A stretch of DNA of 64,000 nt from Pseudomonas sp. SCB32 (GTDB taxonomy: Bacteria; Pseudomonadota; Gammaproteobacteria; Pseudomonadales; Pseudomonadaceae), in NCBI RefSeq assembly GCF_009189165.1, contig NZ_CP045118.1, positions 6,076,001 to 6,140,000 on the forward strand, read 5' to 3'. The notes under the pieces were generated by a model. It saw only the letters and a list, made by a program, of their open reading frames with translations. It was not told the origin of the DNA and ran no database searches. Every line of letters begins with the position of its first letter. The first letter of the stretch is position 1. The translations under genes and the position numbers were made by a program. Positions 54,092 to 62,678 of this stretch are shown piece after piece.

Positions 54092-56824
54092 ATGCTCAAC
54101 GAGATACGCACCTTCTTCGATCACAGCCGGCACACCGTCACCGTGGATGGCCAGAGTGCCTTACTGGATGTCTTGGCATTTTCCGGAACCGAGGCACTCA
54201 GCGAGACGTTTTGCTACGCCATCGAGGTGACCAGCCCGAACCTCGATATCGCCGCTGACACCATGCTCGGCAAAGACGCCAGCTTCATTCTGCGTGCTGC
54301 GCCGCCGTCAGTGGCGATTCGCGGCTTCACGCCGCCCCCGGTCGCGCCGCTGCGCACTCTGCATGGGGTGATTACGCAGTTCAAGCGACTCTCGGCCTCC
54401 CGCGATGAGGCACGCTATGAGCTGACCCTGGAGCCGCGTCTGGCCCTGCTGGATAAAGGTTGTCAGTACCGCATCTACCAGAACCAGAGCGTGCCCGAGG
54501 TAGTGGAAACTATCCTGCGTCGCCATGGCATGCGCGGGCAGGATTTCCTGATCGATCTCGGTCGTACCTACAAGCAGCATGACCAACTGCTCCAGTACGG
54601 CGAATCAGACTTTTCCTACATAAAACGCATCTGCGCGGAGAGGGGCATCTGGTTTAGCTTCGTTATGGACTTGAGGCTAAAAATCGATGTCGTCGAGCTG
54701 CATGACGCCCCCATGCACTATGAACGCGACTTCACCTTGCCGCTGCGCCCGCTGAGCGGGCTGGAAACCAGTGGCCAGGATGCTGTCTGGGATCTGCAAG
54801 CCAGCCACCAGATCGTGCAGCAGTTGGTCAGCACCCGGGCCTACTACTCGCGTGACGCCGGTGCCAACCTCGACGGTCAGGTCGATCTGACCCGAGGGGC
54901 AACCACTACCTACGGCGAGGCTTATCACTACGCCGACGAGCCTTACCAGACGCTAGGGGATTCCCTGGCGCGTGGCGATGAAGAAGGCCACGCCGAAAGC
55001 GGCGTCTTCTATGCGCAGCTAGCCCACGAGCGCTACCTGAATGACCAACTCCGGCTGAGTGGAGTCAGCAGCAGCGCCGAACTGGCTCCGGGCCTGGTGC
55101 TCAAGGTCGAGGGCGGGGCACCTTCAGCTTTCACCGAAGGCGCATTGATTGTCCGCACCCACTGCACCGCCGCCCGTGATCGCAGCTTCGAGGTGCGCTT
55201 CGAAGCCATTCCCGACGGCAACATCGCTTTCCGCCCGCCAGTACCGGCCAAGCCACGCATCGCTGGCACGGTCCCGGCACGCGTCACCAACCCGCAGCGG
55301 AACGATCCTTACGCCCACATTGACGGAGAAGGACGCTACCGCGTCAACTTCCTCTTCGACCGGGACGTCTGGCCGGCAGGCCGCGAAAGCATGTGGCTGC
55401 GTCTGGCGCGGCCTTATGCCGGCGACACCTACGGTCTGCATATGCCCTTGCTGGCCGGTACCGAAGTGGCCGTGGCCTTCGAACAGGGCGACCCGGACCG
55501 CCCCTTCATCGCCCATGCCCTGCATGACAGCCTGCACCCCGATCACGTCACCATCCGGAACGACCGACGGAATATTTTAAGAACGCCCGCGAACAACAAG
55601 ATTCGCCTGGACGATACGCGGGGTCAGGAACATCTCAAGCTCAGCACTGAATACGCCGGCAAGAGCCAGCTCAACCTCGGCCACCTAGTGGATGCGCAGC
55701 GCAAGAAACGCGGAGAAGGCTTTGAGCTGAGAACTGATGACTGGGGCGCACTGCGCGCAGGTAAAGGTGTGTTCATCAGTGCTGATGAGCAGCACAAGGC
55801 AGAGGGCGTGGTACTGCAGATGGATGCGGCCATTGAGCAGTTGGACAGTGCTCTTTCTCTAGCGCGCTCCATGCGCGCGGCTGCGCTAGGCGCCCAAGTG
55901 AAGCCAGGCGACCTCGACAGCCAGATTCGGCTGAACAAAGCCCTGAATACGCTGGCCAAACCGGGCGTGCTAGTACACGCCCCTGGGGGCGTTGGCATCC
56001 TCAGCCCCGAAACGATCTGCATCTCATCCGGTGGCGAAAGTGTGGGAATCATGGCTGGTCGGAACCTCGACCTCAGCTCCGGCCGGGACTTCACCGCGGT
56101 GGCCGAGGACTCTGTCAGCGTCCTGGCACAGTCCTCGGGCATGCAACTCAAGGCGGCTCACGGCAAGGTCGAGCTGCACGCCCAAGATGGTGACCTGCAT
56201 GCACTGGCCAGCAATGAGGTCAAGGTTGAAAGCACTGGCGGTCGGGTAGAGATAACAGCCCCGGAAGAAGTAGTGCTGCACTGTGCCGGCGCCTATATCC
56301 GCATCAAGGGCGGAGATATCGAACTCGGTGCTCCCGGCAATATTTATCTGAAAGCTGCCAATGTGCAGAAGCTCGGCAGTACAAACCTGAATATCCCGCC
56401 AACGCCTTTGCCAGGCGGCTACAGCGCACGTTATGTGCTGAAGGATGATGCACAAGCACCGATGACGTTTACCAGTTATCGAGTGACGACTGCCTCGGGC
56501 GAGATGTTCAACGGTGTCACGGACAGGGAAGGCAAGACTATGCCTCTCCATACTTTAACACCAGATAATTTGAAGATTGACTTCCCTGAGTCCGAAAGGT
56601 GGATCGGCTTTACTGGTCCATCTGATATGAGCTACGAGGGCATTCGTTGCACCGCAACAATGGATGATGGCGCAAAGCTGGAGGGGGTTTTTGAAGCTGA
56701 TAACTCCGTGCGCTTTAACTCGATCAGTGGGAATGCCTGTGTAAACCTAGAGTTGGAAAATCTTGATCAGCCCGAAGAACTGCCAAGCATGGCTGTTGCA
56801 ATTCTCAAGCGTTACGGAGCTTAA
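54092..56824 (+). CDS. vgrG: T6SS spike protein VgrG with a C-terminal extension
   Basis: 910 aa. The N-terminal gp27-like part runs to about residue 400 (SETFCYAIEVTSPN, YGESDFSYIKRICAERGIWF). A gp5/OB domain follows (HIDGEGRYRVNFLFDRDVW, RLARPYAGDTYGLHMPLLAG) and then a DUF2345-type beta-helix to about 770 (SSGRDFTAVAEDSVSVLAQS, VELHAQDGDLHALASNEVKV). From about 775 there is an extra domain of about 135 aa beginning PTPLPGGYSARYVLKDDA, with transthyretin-like TSYRVTTASGEMFNGVTDRE and an AT-richer codon pattern. That tail may dock or act as cargo. The next gene starts 3 bp later. Confidence 0.93.
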   Translation: MLNEIRTFFDHSRHTVTVDGQSALLDVLAFSGTEALSETFCYAIEVTSPNLDIAADTMLGKDASFILRAAPPSVAIRGFTPPPVAPLRTLHGVITQFKRLSASRDEARYELTLEPRLALLDKGCQYRIYQNQSVPEVVETILRRHGMRGQDFLIDLGRTYKQHDQLLQYGESDFSYIKRICAERGIWFSFVMDLRLKIDVVELHDAPMHYERDFTLPLRPLSGLETSGQDAVWDLQASHQIVQQLVSTRAYYSRDAGANLDGQVDLTRGATTTYGEAYHYADEPYQTLGDSLARGDEEGHAESGVFYAQLAHERYLNDQLRLSGVSSSAELAPGLVLKVEGGAPSAFTEGALIVRTHCTAARDRSFEVRFEAIPDGNIAFRPPVPAKPRIAGTVPARVTNPQRNDPYAHIDGEGRYRVNFLFDRDVWPAGRESMWLRLARPYAGDTYGLHMPLLAGTEVAVAFEQGDPDRPFIAHALHDSLHPDHVTIRNDRRNILRTPANNKIRLDDTRGQEHLKLSTEYAGKSQLNLGHLVDAQRKKRGEGFELRTDDWGALRAGKGVFISADEQHKAEGVVLQMDAAIEQLDSALSLARSMRAAALGAQVKPGDLDSQIRLNKALNTLAKPGVLVHAPGGVGILSPETICISSGGESVGIMAGRNLDLSSGRDFTAVAEDSVSVLAQSSGMQLKAAHGKVELHAQDGDLHALASNEVKVESTGGRVEITAPEEVVLHCAGAYIRIKGGDIELGAPGNIYLKAANVQKLGSTNLNIPPTPLPGGYSARYVLKDDAQAPMTFTSYRVTTASGEMFNGVTDREGKTMPLHTLTPDNLKIDFPESERWIGFTGPSDMSYEGIRCTATMDDGAKLEGVFEADNSVRFNSISGNACVNLELENLDQPEELPSMAVAILKRYGA

Positions 56825-56827
56825 GGA

Positions 56828-57601
56828 ATGGATTCATTCTATCGCTATTATCTGGCAGAAAAAATGCATCCTGCTGACGACGACGCGCTTGAGCGGGCTC
56901 TCAGCCTATACGAAGGAGCGGCATTAAAATTCTCTTCCGATTTTATCAGTGATGCCAAGCAGCGGGAAAATTATAACCGAAACGTTAAGAGAGTGAAGGA
57001 ATTAGTGCTCGAAGAGGTCAGGTCTAAAAGAACCACTGTAAAAGATGCGGCCGAATATTGTAGTGAAATGCGAAATAAGATTATGGCCGAAATTCGAGCA
57101 AAGACTTCGGTGCATGGCCTGGCCATTGCTGAGCAAGAAAAGAGAATCCCCAAAACGCTTGAGCAGCTGCTTGATAAATATGCCGTTGAAAAATTTGGCA
57201 AGAAGTTCCTGGAGCTTAGTGAGCAGCAAAGAAATGCGGTTCATTACGAAATAATAGAGGCTTCCGCAAGGCCTCAAACGAAATTCAACACCCTTAATAA
57301 AAATTTGAGGATTGCCGGCAAGGTAATGATTGTCGTAACAATTGCCTACGCCGCTTATGAAATTGCCAATGCAGACAACAAAGCCAAGGAAACCATAAAA
57401 CAAGGCGCTGCCATTGGTGGCGGGATCGCTGGAACTGCATTAGCTGGATTGGCTGTTAGTACCGTGTGCGGGCCAGGGGCTCCGGTTTGCGCTATTGCGT
57501 TACTAATTGCTGGTGGAATGGCAGGTGGTTTGTTGGCTTCAGGGACGGCGGATTACTTTGCTGAAGAGCTAGAGGAATTTACAAAGTGGTCCGTGAGTTA
57601 A
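56828..57601 (+). CDS. Candidate T6SS effector with C-terminal hydrophobic glycine-zipper region
   Basis: 257 aa, MDSFYRYYLAEKMHPADDDA. It is AT-rich compared with the core T6SS genes. Residues 1-165 are charged and helical. From about 170 there are three hydrophobic stretches: VMIVVTIAYAAYEIA, then IGGGIAGTALAGLAVSTVCG and APVCAIALLIAGGMAGGLLA. This colicin-like hydrophobic hairpin suggests a membrane-inserting (pore-forming) toxin. It sits immediately after vgrG and before a small membrane protein that could be its immunity partner. No homology is claimed; the role is inferred from position and architecture. Confidence 0.6.
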   Translation: MDSFYRYYLAEKMHPADDDALERALSLYEGAALKFSSDFISDAKQRENYNRNVKRVKELVLEEVRSKRTTVKDAAEYCSEMRNKIMAEIRAKTSVHGLAIAEQEKRIPKTLEQLLDKYAVEKFGKKFLELSEQQRNAVHYEIIEASARPQTKFNTLNKNLRIAGKVMIVVTIAYAAYEIANADNKAKETIKQGAAIGGGIAGTALAGLAVSTVCGPGAPVCAIALLIAGGMAGGLLASGTADYFAEELEEFTKWSVS

Positions 57602-57660
57602 AAATTATTCCATTGGCGTTAATGGCTGATAGGGAATAAAAATGATACAGGTAATTTAAA

Positions 57661-58029
57661 TTGAGCCTCACAATTGCCGCCCTATTTGCCCCATTCATTA
57701 TTTTAATTTTTCCTTTTGCTCTGGTTGCATATATGGCGAAAGTGGACATGGAAGAGATCGATAAAGCCTTCAGGCAAAGCAGGATTATTCACTCCTATTT
57801 GGAGGGATGGCGCGGCGGATCAATTCCAAGTCGCTGCACCCCGCTTCTGATTGTTATCGGAGCAATTGTCTGGCCAAACGTTCATGTTTCTAGAGGCGAT
57901 CTATTGCCGGAAGAACTCCACAACCTCCCAAGAGGCGTTTTGCTCCGTATGCGATGGGTGGCGGGACTTATATGTCTCAGTTGTGCGTGGCTTGTTGCGT
58001 TATTTGTCTGGGGCAAGTATTTCAAATAG
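57661..58029 (+). CDS. Small membrane protein, candidate immunity protein
   Basis: 122 aa from a TTG start (MSLTIAALFAPFIILIFPFA), with AGG nine bases upstream. Two or three hydrophobic segments are present: residues 3-25 (IAALFAPFIILIFPFALVAYM), a central LLIVIGAIVW, and a C-terminal VAGLICLSCAWLVALFVWG. It follows the candidate pore-forming effector by 59 bp. Immunity proteins against pore-forming toxins are typically small polytopic membrane proteins, which this matches. Start and role are uncertain. Confidence 0.5.
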   Translation: MSLTIAALFAPFIILIFPFALVAYMAKVDMEEIDKAFRQSRIIHSYLEGWRGGSIPSRCTPLLIVIGAIVWPNVHVSRGDLLPEELHNLPRGVLLRMRWVAGLICLSCAWLVALFVWGKYFK

Positions 58030-58181
58030 AGCGTGATCTGTATTGCCATCGGACGGTGGAGAATAAACATGGAGGGCGTGAGATTTAATGAAAAGAACCG
58101 GCGAAATTGAAATTTCTCAAGCTGGCCAAAGCGGTCGGCAAGGGCGCAACTCTTATCTAGTCCTTTCATGGATGATTGATC

Positions 58182-60350
58182 ATGTCCGATAGAAATCACC
58201 GTACCGACACGCTTTGCCCGCTGAAAGATGTTCAAGCAGGCAAACAGATTAAGCACTGGCTTGAGTTTCAGCTCATCGACGAGCGCGGCGAGCCCCTGGC
58301 TAACCAGCGGTACCGGGTAATCAACGAGGCTGTGCGAAGCGGTGAGGTTCCGGAGTTTAGGGGAAAGAGTGACGCTAAAGGAGTAGTCCGTCTGGATGGC
58401 CTTAAGTCTCTCGCTGTCACATTATTTATTGCTGCCGATCCATTCGCTAAAGAATTGCAAACTCGACGCTTGCGCCCGATCCGGGCTGAAACCCCAATTG
58501 AGAAGGTCCATGCGTATACCTACGAGCCTTCACCTTCTGGCTTCTCGCCGCGCGAGAAGGATGCGCGGGCGGCGGGGAATCTGTATCACTACTTACGTAT
58601 TGGGCAACTGAGCGACCGGCTGCCGAAGCTCGATCCTCCTTTGGCTGACCCGAAAAAATTACCCAGCTTCCATTTCCCAGACCCTGACTTCAAAGGTTTC
58701 ACTGTCCCGGCCGAGCAATTGGATCGCCGTCATGTGTTGGAGGTTTGCCCCTTCCGCGCTTGGCAACTGGTGCTGCACCACCAGCCCGAGTACAGCATGG
58801 TCAACGGTTACAACCTGGGGCTGATGGCCAACCTTTCGTACAGCACGCTAGTGCAGAAACAGCGCAAGGCGGCGAAGAAGACGAGGAAAGAGGTGGACCT
58901 GGCAGTGGTATTCGGTGGGGTGGAGGAACTGTTCTTCCGCCAGTGCCTGGACCTGTCGCGTACACCGACGATGCTAGATCCAAAAGGGCAGGCGTTCCCG
59001 GCTGTAGTGGTAGATGTGCCGTTCGACGAGCGTTACACCACCGCGATCATGCTGGATTCGACCGAAGCGGAAACCCTGCCGAGTGACCCACGCACGCCAT
59101 TCCGCATCATCGAGAACACCCAGTTGTTCTACTTCAGCAACAAGAAGCAGGTAGTGGTGGCGTGGCGTGGCACCCAGGAACCAATGGACTGGCTTACGGA
59201 TCTCCAGTATCGGCCACGCCCCACCAATGGCACTGGTTGTGACATTAAGAGGCCTGGGAACCAATGCACATTTCTGACTTCGGCTGGGAGCGTACATGAT
59301 GGTTTTTTGCAGGCGTTTGAGATAGCGAAAAAGTTATTTCCAACTCGTTTTTTAGAAATTGAGCAGGAGATTACCAACAAGAAGCTATTCATTTGTGGGC
59401 ACAGCCTTGGCGGTGCGTTGGCGTTAATTCATTCAGCGGAACTGAAAAATGCCAACCCTCTGCTCTATACATACGGTATGCCGCGCACTTTCACGCGAAA
59501 GGCTGTGGAAAGTCTCGGTGCCGTCACTCACTTCAGGCATGTAAACGACGCCGACACCATTACCAGCGTTCCGCCTGAGGCCGAGTTGAATAACTGGCTG
59601 TACGGCGTTTTCGGCCCGCTTGGGCCGGACCTGGGCTATGTCTGGTCGGTGCCCGAGTTGCTGGTCAGCAAACTCACGGGGTTCGGTGATCCCTATTGGC
59701 ACCACGGCAAGATCGCCATGCACTATCGCGCCGACCAGCACATCGCTATCCCCGCGTCAGCTTACCCGGCCTACAAGAGCAAGGACGGCCTCGGTGCTCC
59801 CTACTACAACACCATCCGTGCGCCGCTGCCCGAGCGCGCCTTCCTCTATCTGGTGCCCAGTCTGAACGATGCCGCCAGCCGTTACGCCGGGGAGGAACAA
59901 AAGGCGCTGATGAAGTCGTTGTCGAAAGAAAGCATGCAACGCTACTTCCCGCCGCACACCAACCCTGACCGCAGTAACAGCCGTACCAACCCGATGGATC
60001 ACTCCATGATCAATGCGTATCTGCCGTTCCTGCACAACCAATTGCTGGAACTAAGCGACCCTACTCGAGCGTTGGTACGGAAGGAACAGCGCAAGTGCTT
60101 CGAAGAGCAGATGGGCCACAAGGATATCCCCAAGGCGGAACTGCAGCGCAACCAGCATTTCCTTGCCTTGCAGAAACTGATGCCTATGACCCTGCGCATG
60201 ACCCAGGATATGGAGGGAGGCAGCGAAGCATTGCAGCGCTTCTGCCGCGAACAGGAAGCTGGCGTACCCATCGAGATCATGCGGGCACGCTCGCACTGTC
60301 GAGTACCGCCCCAGGCTGCCACCAGCAAGGTGGAGGAACTGACACCATGA
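58182..60350 (+). CDS. T6SS-linked lipase effector (class 3 lipase, Tle-like)
   Basis: 722 aa from MSDRNHRTDTLCPLKD. An N-terminal region (about 1-70) resembles a beta-sandwich adaptor (FQLIDERGEPLANQRYRVIN). The centre is an alpha/beta hydrolase with VVAWRGTQEPMDWLTDLQYR and the nucleophile motif FICGHSLGGALALIHSAEL (GHSLG near residue 405), then VNDADTITSVPP (likely catalytic Asp) and WHHGKIAMHY for His candidates. No signal peptide. With vgrG upstream and a lipoprotein gene overlapping its stop, it fits a Tle-type phospholipase effector acting in the target periplasm. The subfamily was not assigned. Confidence 0.82.
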   Translation: MSDRNHRTDTLCPLKDVQAGKQIKHWLEFQLIDERGEPLANQRYRVINEAVRSGEVPEFRGKSDAKGVVRLDGLKSLAVTLFIAADPFAKELQTRRLRPIRAETPIEKVHAYTYEPSPSGFSPREKDARAAGNLYHYLRIGQLSDRLPKLDPPLADPKKLPSFHFPDPDFKGFTVPAEQLDRRHVLEVCPFRAWQLVLHHQPEYSMVNGYNLGLMANLSYSTLVQKQRKAAKKTRKEVDLAVVFGGVEELFFRQCLDLSRTPTMLDPKGQAFPAVVVDVPFDERYTTAIMLDSTEAETLPSDPRTPFRIIENTQLFYFSNKKQVVVAWRGTQEPMDWLTDLQYRPRPTNGTGCDIKRPGNQCTFLTSAGSVHDGFLQAFEIAKKLFPTRFLEIEQEITNKKLFICGHSLGGALALIHSAELKNANPLLYTYGMPRTFTRKAVESLGAVTHFRHVNDADTITSVPPEAELNNWLYGVFGPLGPDLGYVWSVPELLVSKLTGFGDPYWHHGKIAMHYRADQHIAIPASAYPAYKSKDGLGAPYYNTIRAPLPERAFLYLVPSLNDAASRYAGEEQKALMKSLSKESMQRYFPPHTNPDRSNSRTNPMDHSMINAYLPFLHNQLLELSDPTRALVRKEQRKCFEEQMGHKDIPKAELQRNQHFLALQKLMPMTLRMTQDMEGGSEALQRFCREQEAGVPIEIMRARSHCRVPPQAATSKVEELTP

Positions 60351-61135
60351 ATCAGCGTTTCATCCTTTCCTCCGCATTGGGCGGACTGGTGTTGTTGGCC
60401 AGCCTTAGCGGTTGCGCACAGAGCCAAGCGCTTACGCCTCCGCCTGGTGGCGCGCAGGTGGTCTTTCGCATCAAGGTTCCGCAGGACCTTGCGGCAGACC
60501 CGATGCGCGTGATGTATCGCTCAGAAAAATGCCCGGTTCAGCGGTCCGATGGCAGCGGAGGGCGTTTCGAAGTAGACGGTTATCACGCTATCGAAGTGGT
60601 TCCGCAACGCCAGGGGCAGAGTGATCTGTATTTGGCGAATGTAGCCCGTGATGGTGGCGGTGCCTGTCATTGGCAGTTGAGCAACGTGACTTTCGGTGTG
60701 CACTACCAAAATACTTTACGCTTTGGTTCAAACGTTCTGCCCGGAGGTGGCGGGGGGGTTATTGTATTGTTTGACGATAATCAACCGCAGCAACGCTCTT
60801 TGCTGGAGGATCCCGAAGAAGTTAGTGGGGATCTATTAGTCTCTAAGGACTATTATCCCTGGATCGATGAGCAATTTCTTATCCGCCATGAAACACGCGC
60901 ATGGCTTTTTGGAGATGGTGACATTTATCCAACTTACAAAGCATTAAAGGCAAATATCGTAATATTCGAGCCAAGGCTACATACAGATGGCGTGGTGCAT
61001 TCAGTAGGCCCAAGATTTAAGAAGGAAGGAGTTTATACCCAGTTTACTTACCCAGATGGCAGCAAAGAGGCTGATGGCAGCAGCAAGCCAAGCTTCGAGA
61101 AGTTACAAGCTATTCGGCTAGGGCGTGGCGAATAA
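60347..61135 (+). CDS. Lipoprotein, likely immunity protein for the lipase effector
   Basis: 262 aa from ATG 60347, overlapping the lipase stop (ATGA), with GGAGG upstream. The signal peptide is MNQRFILSSALGGLVLLASL, with the lipobox LSGC placing the lipidated Cys at residue 23. The mature protein contains VVFRIKVPQDL, MYRSEKCPVQRSDGSG and a DKxxY-like charged C-terminal half. Lipase effectors of T6SS are commonly neutralised by periplasmic lipoproteins encoded next door, so an immunity role is likely. GC content falls in its second half. Confidence 0.72.
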   Translation: MNQRFILSSALGGLVLLASLSGCAQSQALTPPPGGAQVVFRIKVPQDLAADPMRVMYRSEKCPVQRSDGSGGRFEVDGYHAIEVVPQRQGQSDLYLANVARDGGGACHWQLSNVTFGVHYQNTLRFGSNVLPGGGGGVIVLFDDNQPQQRSLLEDPEEVSGDLLVSKDYYPWIDEQFLIRHETRAWLFGDGDIYPTYKALKANIVIFEPRLHTDGVVHSVGPRFKKEGVYTQFTYPDGSKEADGSSKPSFEKLQAIRLGRGE

Positions 61136-61244
61136 CAACGCATTCGGTACTGCTATCAGTAGTTCTTTGGAAGTGGAGCCGAAGCCGTGATGTATTTCGC
61201 TTCCCGGTACTCATGGAATTTATTGTCGAAGGAAGGGACTCTTG

Positions 61245-61511
61245 ATGTCTCGAGGATTCGTTTTGCTGGGTGACAAGACCACTCACGGTGGTCAGGTCAT
61301 TTCCGCGACCTCTGCCTATGAAATGCACGGCAAGTTCGTGGCGCTGGTGGGGGATCTCGTCAGTTGCCCCATCCCTGGCCACGGTGTGAATGCCATTGTC
61401 GAAGGCTGTCCGGACTGGTCCGAGAACGGCCGTGCGCTGGTTGTCGATGGCTGTCGTAGTGCTTGTGGCTGCCAGGTGATATCCAGCGCCCCAGACTGCT
61501 CGGTGTTGTAA
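61245..61511 (+). CDS. PAAR-domain spike tip protein
   Basis: 88 aa from ATG 61245 (MSRGFVLLGDKTTHGGQVIS). The PAAR repeats are visible: GDKTTHGG, ALVGDLVSCPIPGHGVNAIV and ALVVDGCRSACGCQVI. The conserved His and Cys residues bind zinc at the sharpened tip of VgrG. It is a stand-alone tip without a toxin domain, so effectors here must attach to VgrG or to this PAAR non-covalently. Confidence 0.88.
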   Translation: MSRGFVLLGDKTTHGGQVISATSAYEMHGKFVALVGDLVSCPIPGHGVNAIVEGCPDWSENGRALVVDGCRSACGCQVISSAPDCSVL

Positions 61512-61514
61512 ACC

Positions 61515-62678
61515 ATGGCATGGAATCGTCGTGCGCCCGACGTCATAGAGGCCCCTGCGCCGCTGTCGCTGATCCGCTGGTTGGGGGCTGCTCTGCTGGC
61601 GGTAGTCATAGGCATCGGACTGTTCGTGCTGGTGGTGTCGGGACGCCTGCCTGAACTCGGGAGCCTCAATGTCTGGATGCTGGCCGCTTCGCCGTTATTA
61701 GTGTGGCTGCTGGCATTCGCGGTACGCAGCTACACCTACGGCGGAGCACTGAGCCACTTCCAGTTTCTGGAGGAGCAGGCAGATGAGGCCAAAGTTGCAT
61801 GGAGCCAGTGGGCGCAGCGTCACTTTGGGGTGCAGGCGAGTTGCGTGGTATTGCCGGAGCGGGTGTCTGCGGCACTAATCGCCCAGGGAGTTCCTGGTCA
61901 GCCTCGCCGTCCAGGCGAGGTTTGCCGCATTGCCGAACTGCCTGCGGCGGGCGATGCGCGTGTGCGGGTTGCGTTGCAGAAGCTGTTCGCGGGGGTAGGG
62001 GCTGCTCTTATGGTGCTGCCTGCCGATCGAGCATTGCGAGTGACCGTGCTAAGCGACCTTGATGCTGAAGGCCTGGAATCACTTCGCACGGTGTGGGGCA
62101 AGGATTGGTCCAAAGCCATCCCTAACTATTTGCAGGTAGCAGTGAGCTTCGTCAGCGAGCTCTCGCTGCAATGGCTGGAAGACAGCCTGAAGGCCCCCGG
62201 TGCGGCGGTCGAGCTATTGGTGGTCCTGCAAATCAATGGGCAGGGCGCCTATTCCGATGGATTGGCTGCCTTGTTGCTGTGCCCGGATGCCCTGGTGCAG
62301 GAATGGGAGCTGCCCGTTCAAGGCCGGCTGCTGCGGCCGATGCCACTGGATGCCGGTAAGTTGGACACGGAGCTGCCGCTTTTCCTGGAAACCCAACTGG
62401 CGGCACGAAACGCCACCGGCATTCTCGCCGACAGTGCGCAATGGCAACCGAGCCTGGGAACCCTTCTCGCGATGGGCGAGGCGCAGCAGGCGAAGTTCCA
62501 GGTAGGGCAGCAGTGGATACAGGAGGCGTTCTGTGGCGTGCCGGGGCCGTTCAGTGCCTGGCTGCTGGCGGGGTTGGGCCTAGAGATGAGCCGGCACTTC
62601 CAACAACCGCTGGTGTTGCTCAGTCAGGAGCCCTCGCAGCGTTGGATCAGTACTGTCGCCACGGGAGAATTGGCATGA
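61515..62678 (+). CDS. T6SS-cluster membrane protein of unknown function
   Basis: 387 aa, starting 3 bp after the PAAR gene. Two N-terminal hydrophobic segments (WLGAALLAVVIGIGLFVLVV and LNVWMLAASPLLVWLLAFAV) precede a cytoplasmic or periplasmic domain of about 300 aa, with no recognised motif. Its stop overlaps the start of the tssM-like gene (ATGA), suggesting a function tied to the membrane complex. It might replace the missing TssM N-terminal activity; that is speculation. Confidence 0.7.
   Translation: MAWNRRAPDVIEAPAPLSLIRWLGAALLAVVIGIGLFVLVVSGRLPELGSLNVWMLAASPLLVWLLAFAVRSYTYGGALSHFQFLEEQADEAKVAWSQWAQRHFGVQASCVVLPERVSAALIAQGVPGQPRRPGEVCRIAELPAAGDARVRVALQKLFAGVGAALMVLPADRALRVTVLSDLDAEGLESLRTVWGKDWSKAIPNYLQVAVSFVSELSLQWLEDSLKAPGAAVELLVVLQINGQGAYSDGLAALLLCPDALVQEWELPVQGRLLRPMPLDAGKLDTELPLFLETQLAARNATGILADSAQWQPSLGTLLAMGEAQQAKFQVGQQWIQEAFCGVPGPFSAWLLAGLGLEMSRHFQQPLVLLSQEPSQRWISTVATGELA

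Noticed and set aside
58088..58192. A 34-codon frame overlapping the lipase start
   Set aside because: It overlaps the better-supported lipase start and has no recognisable feature.
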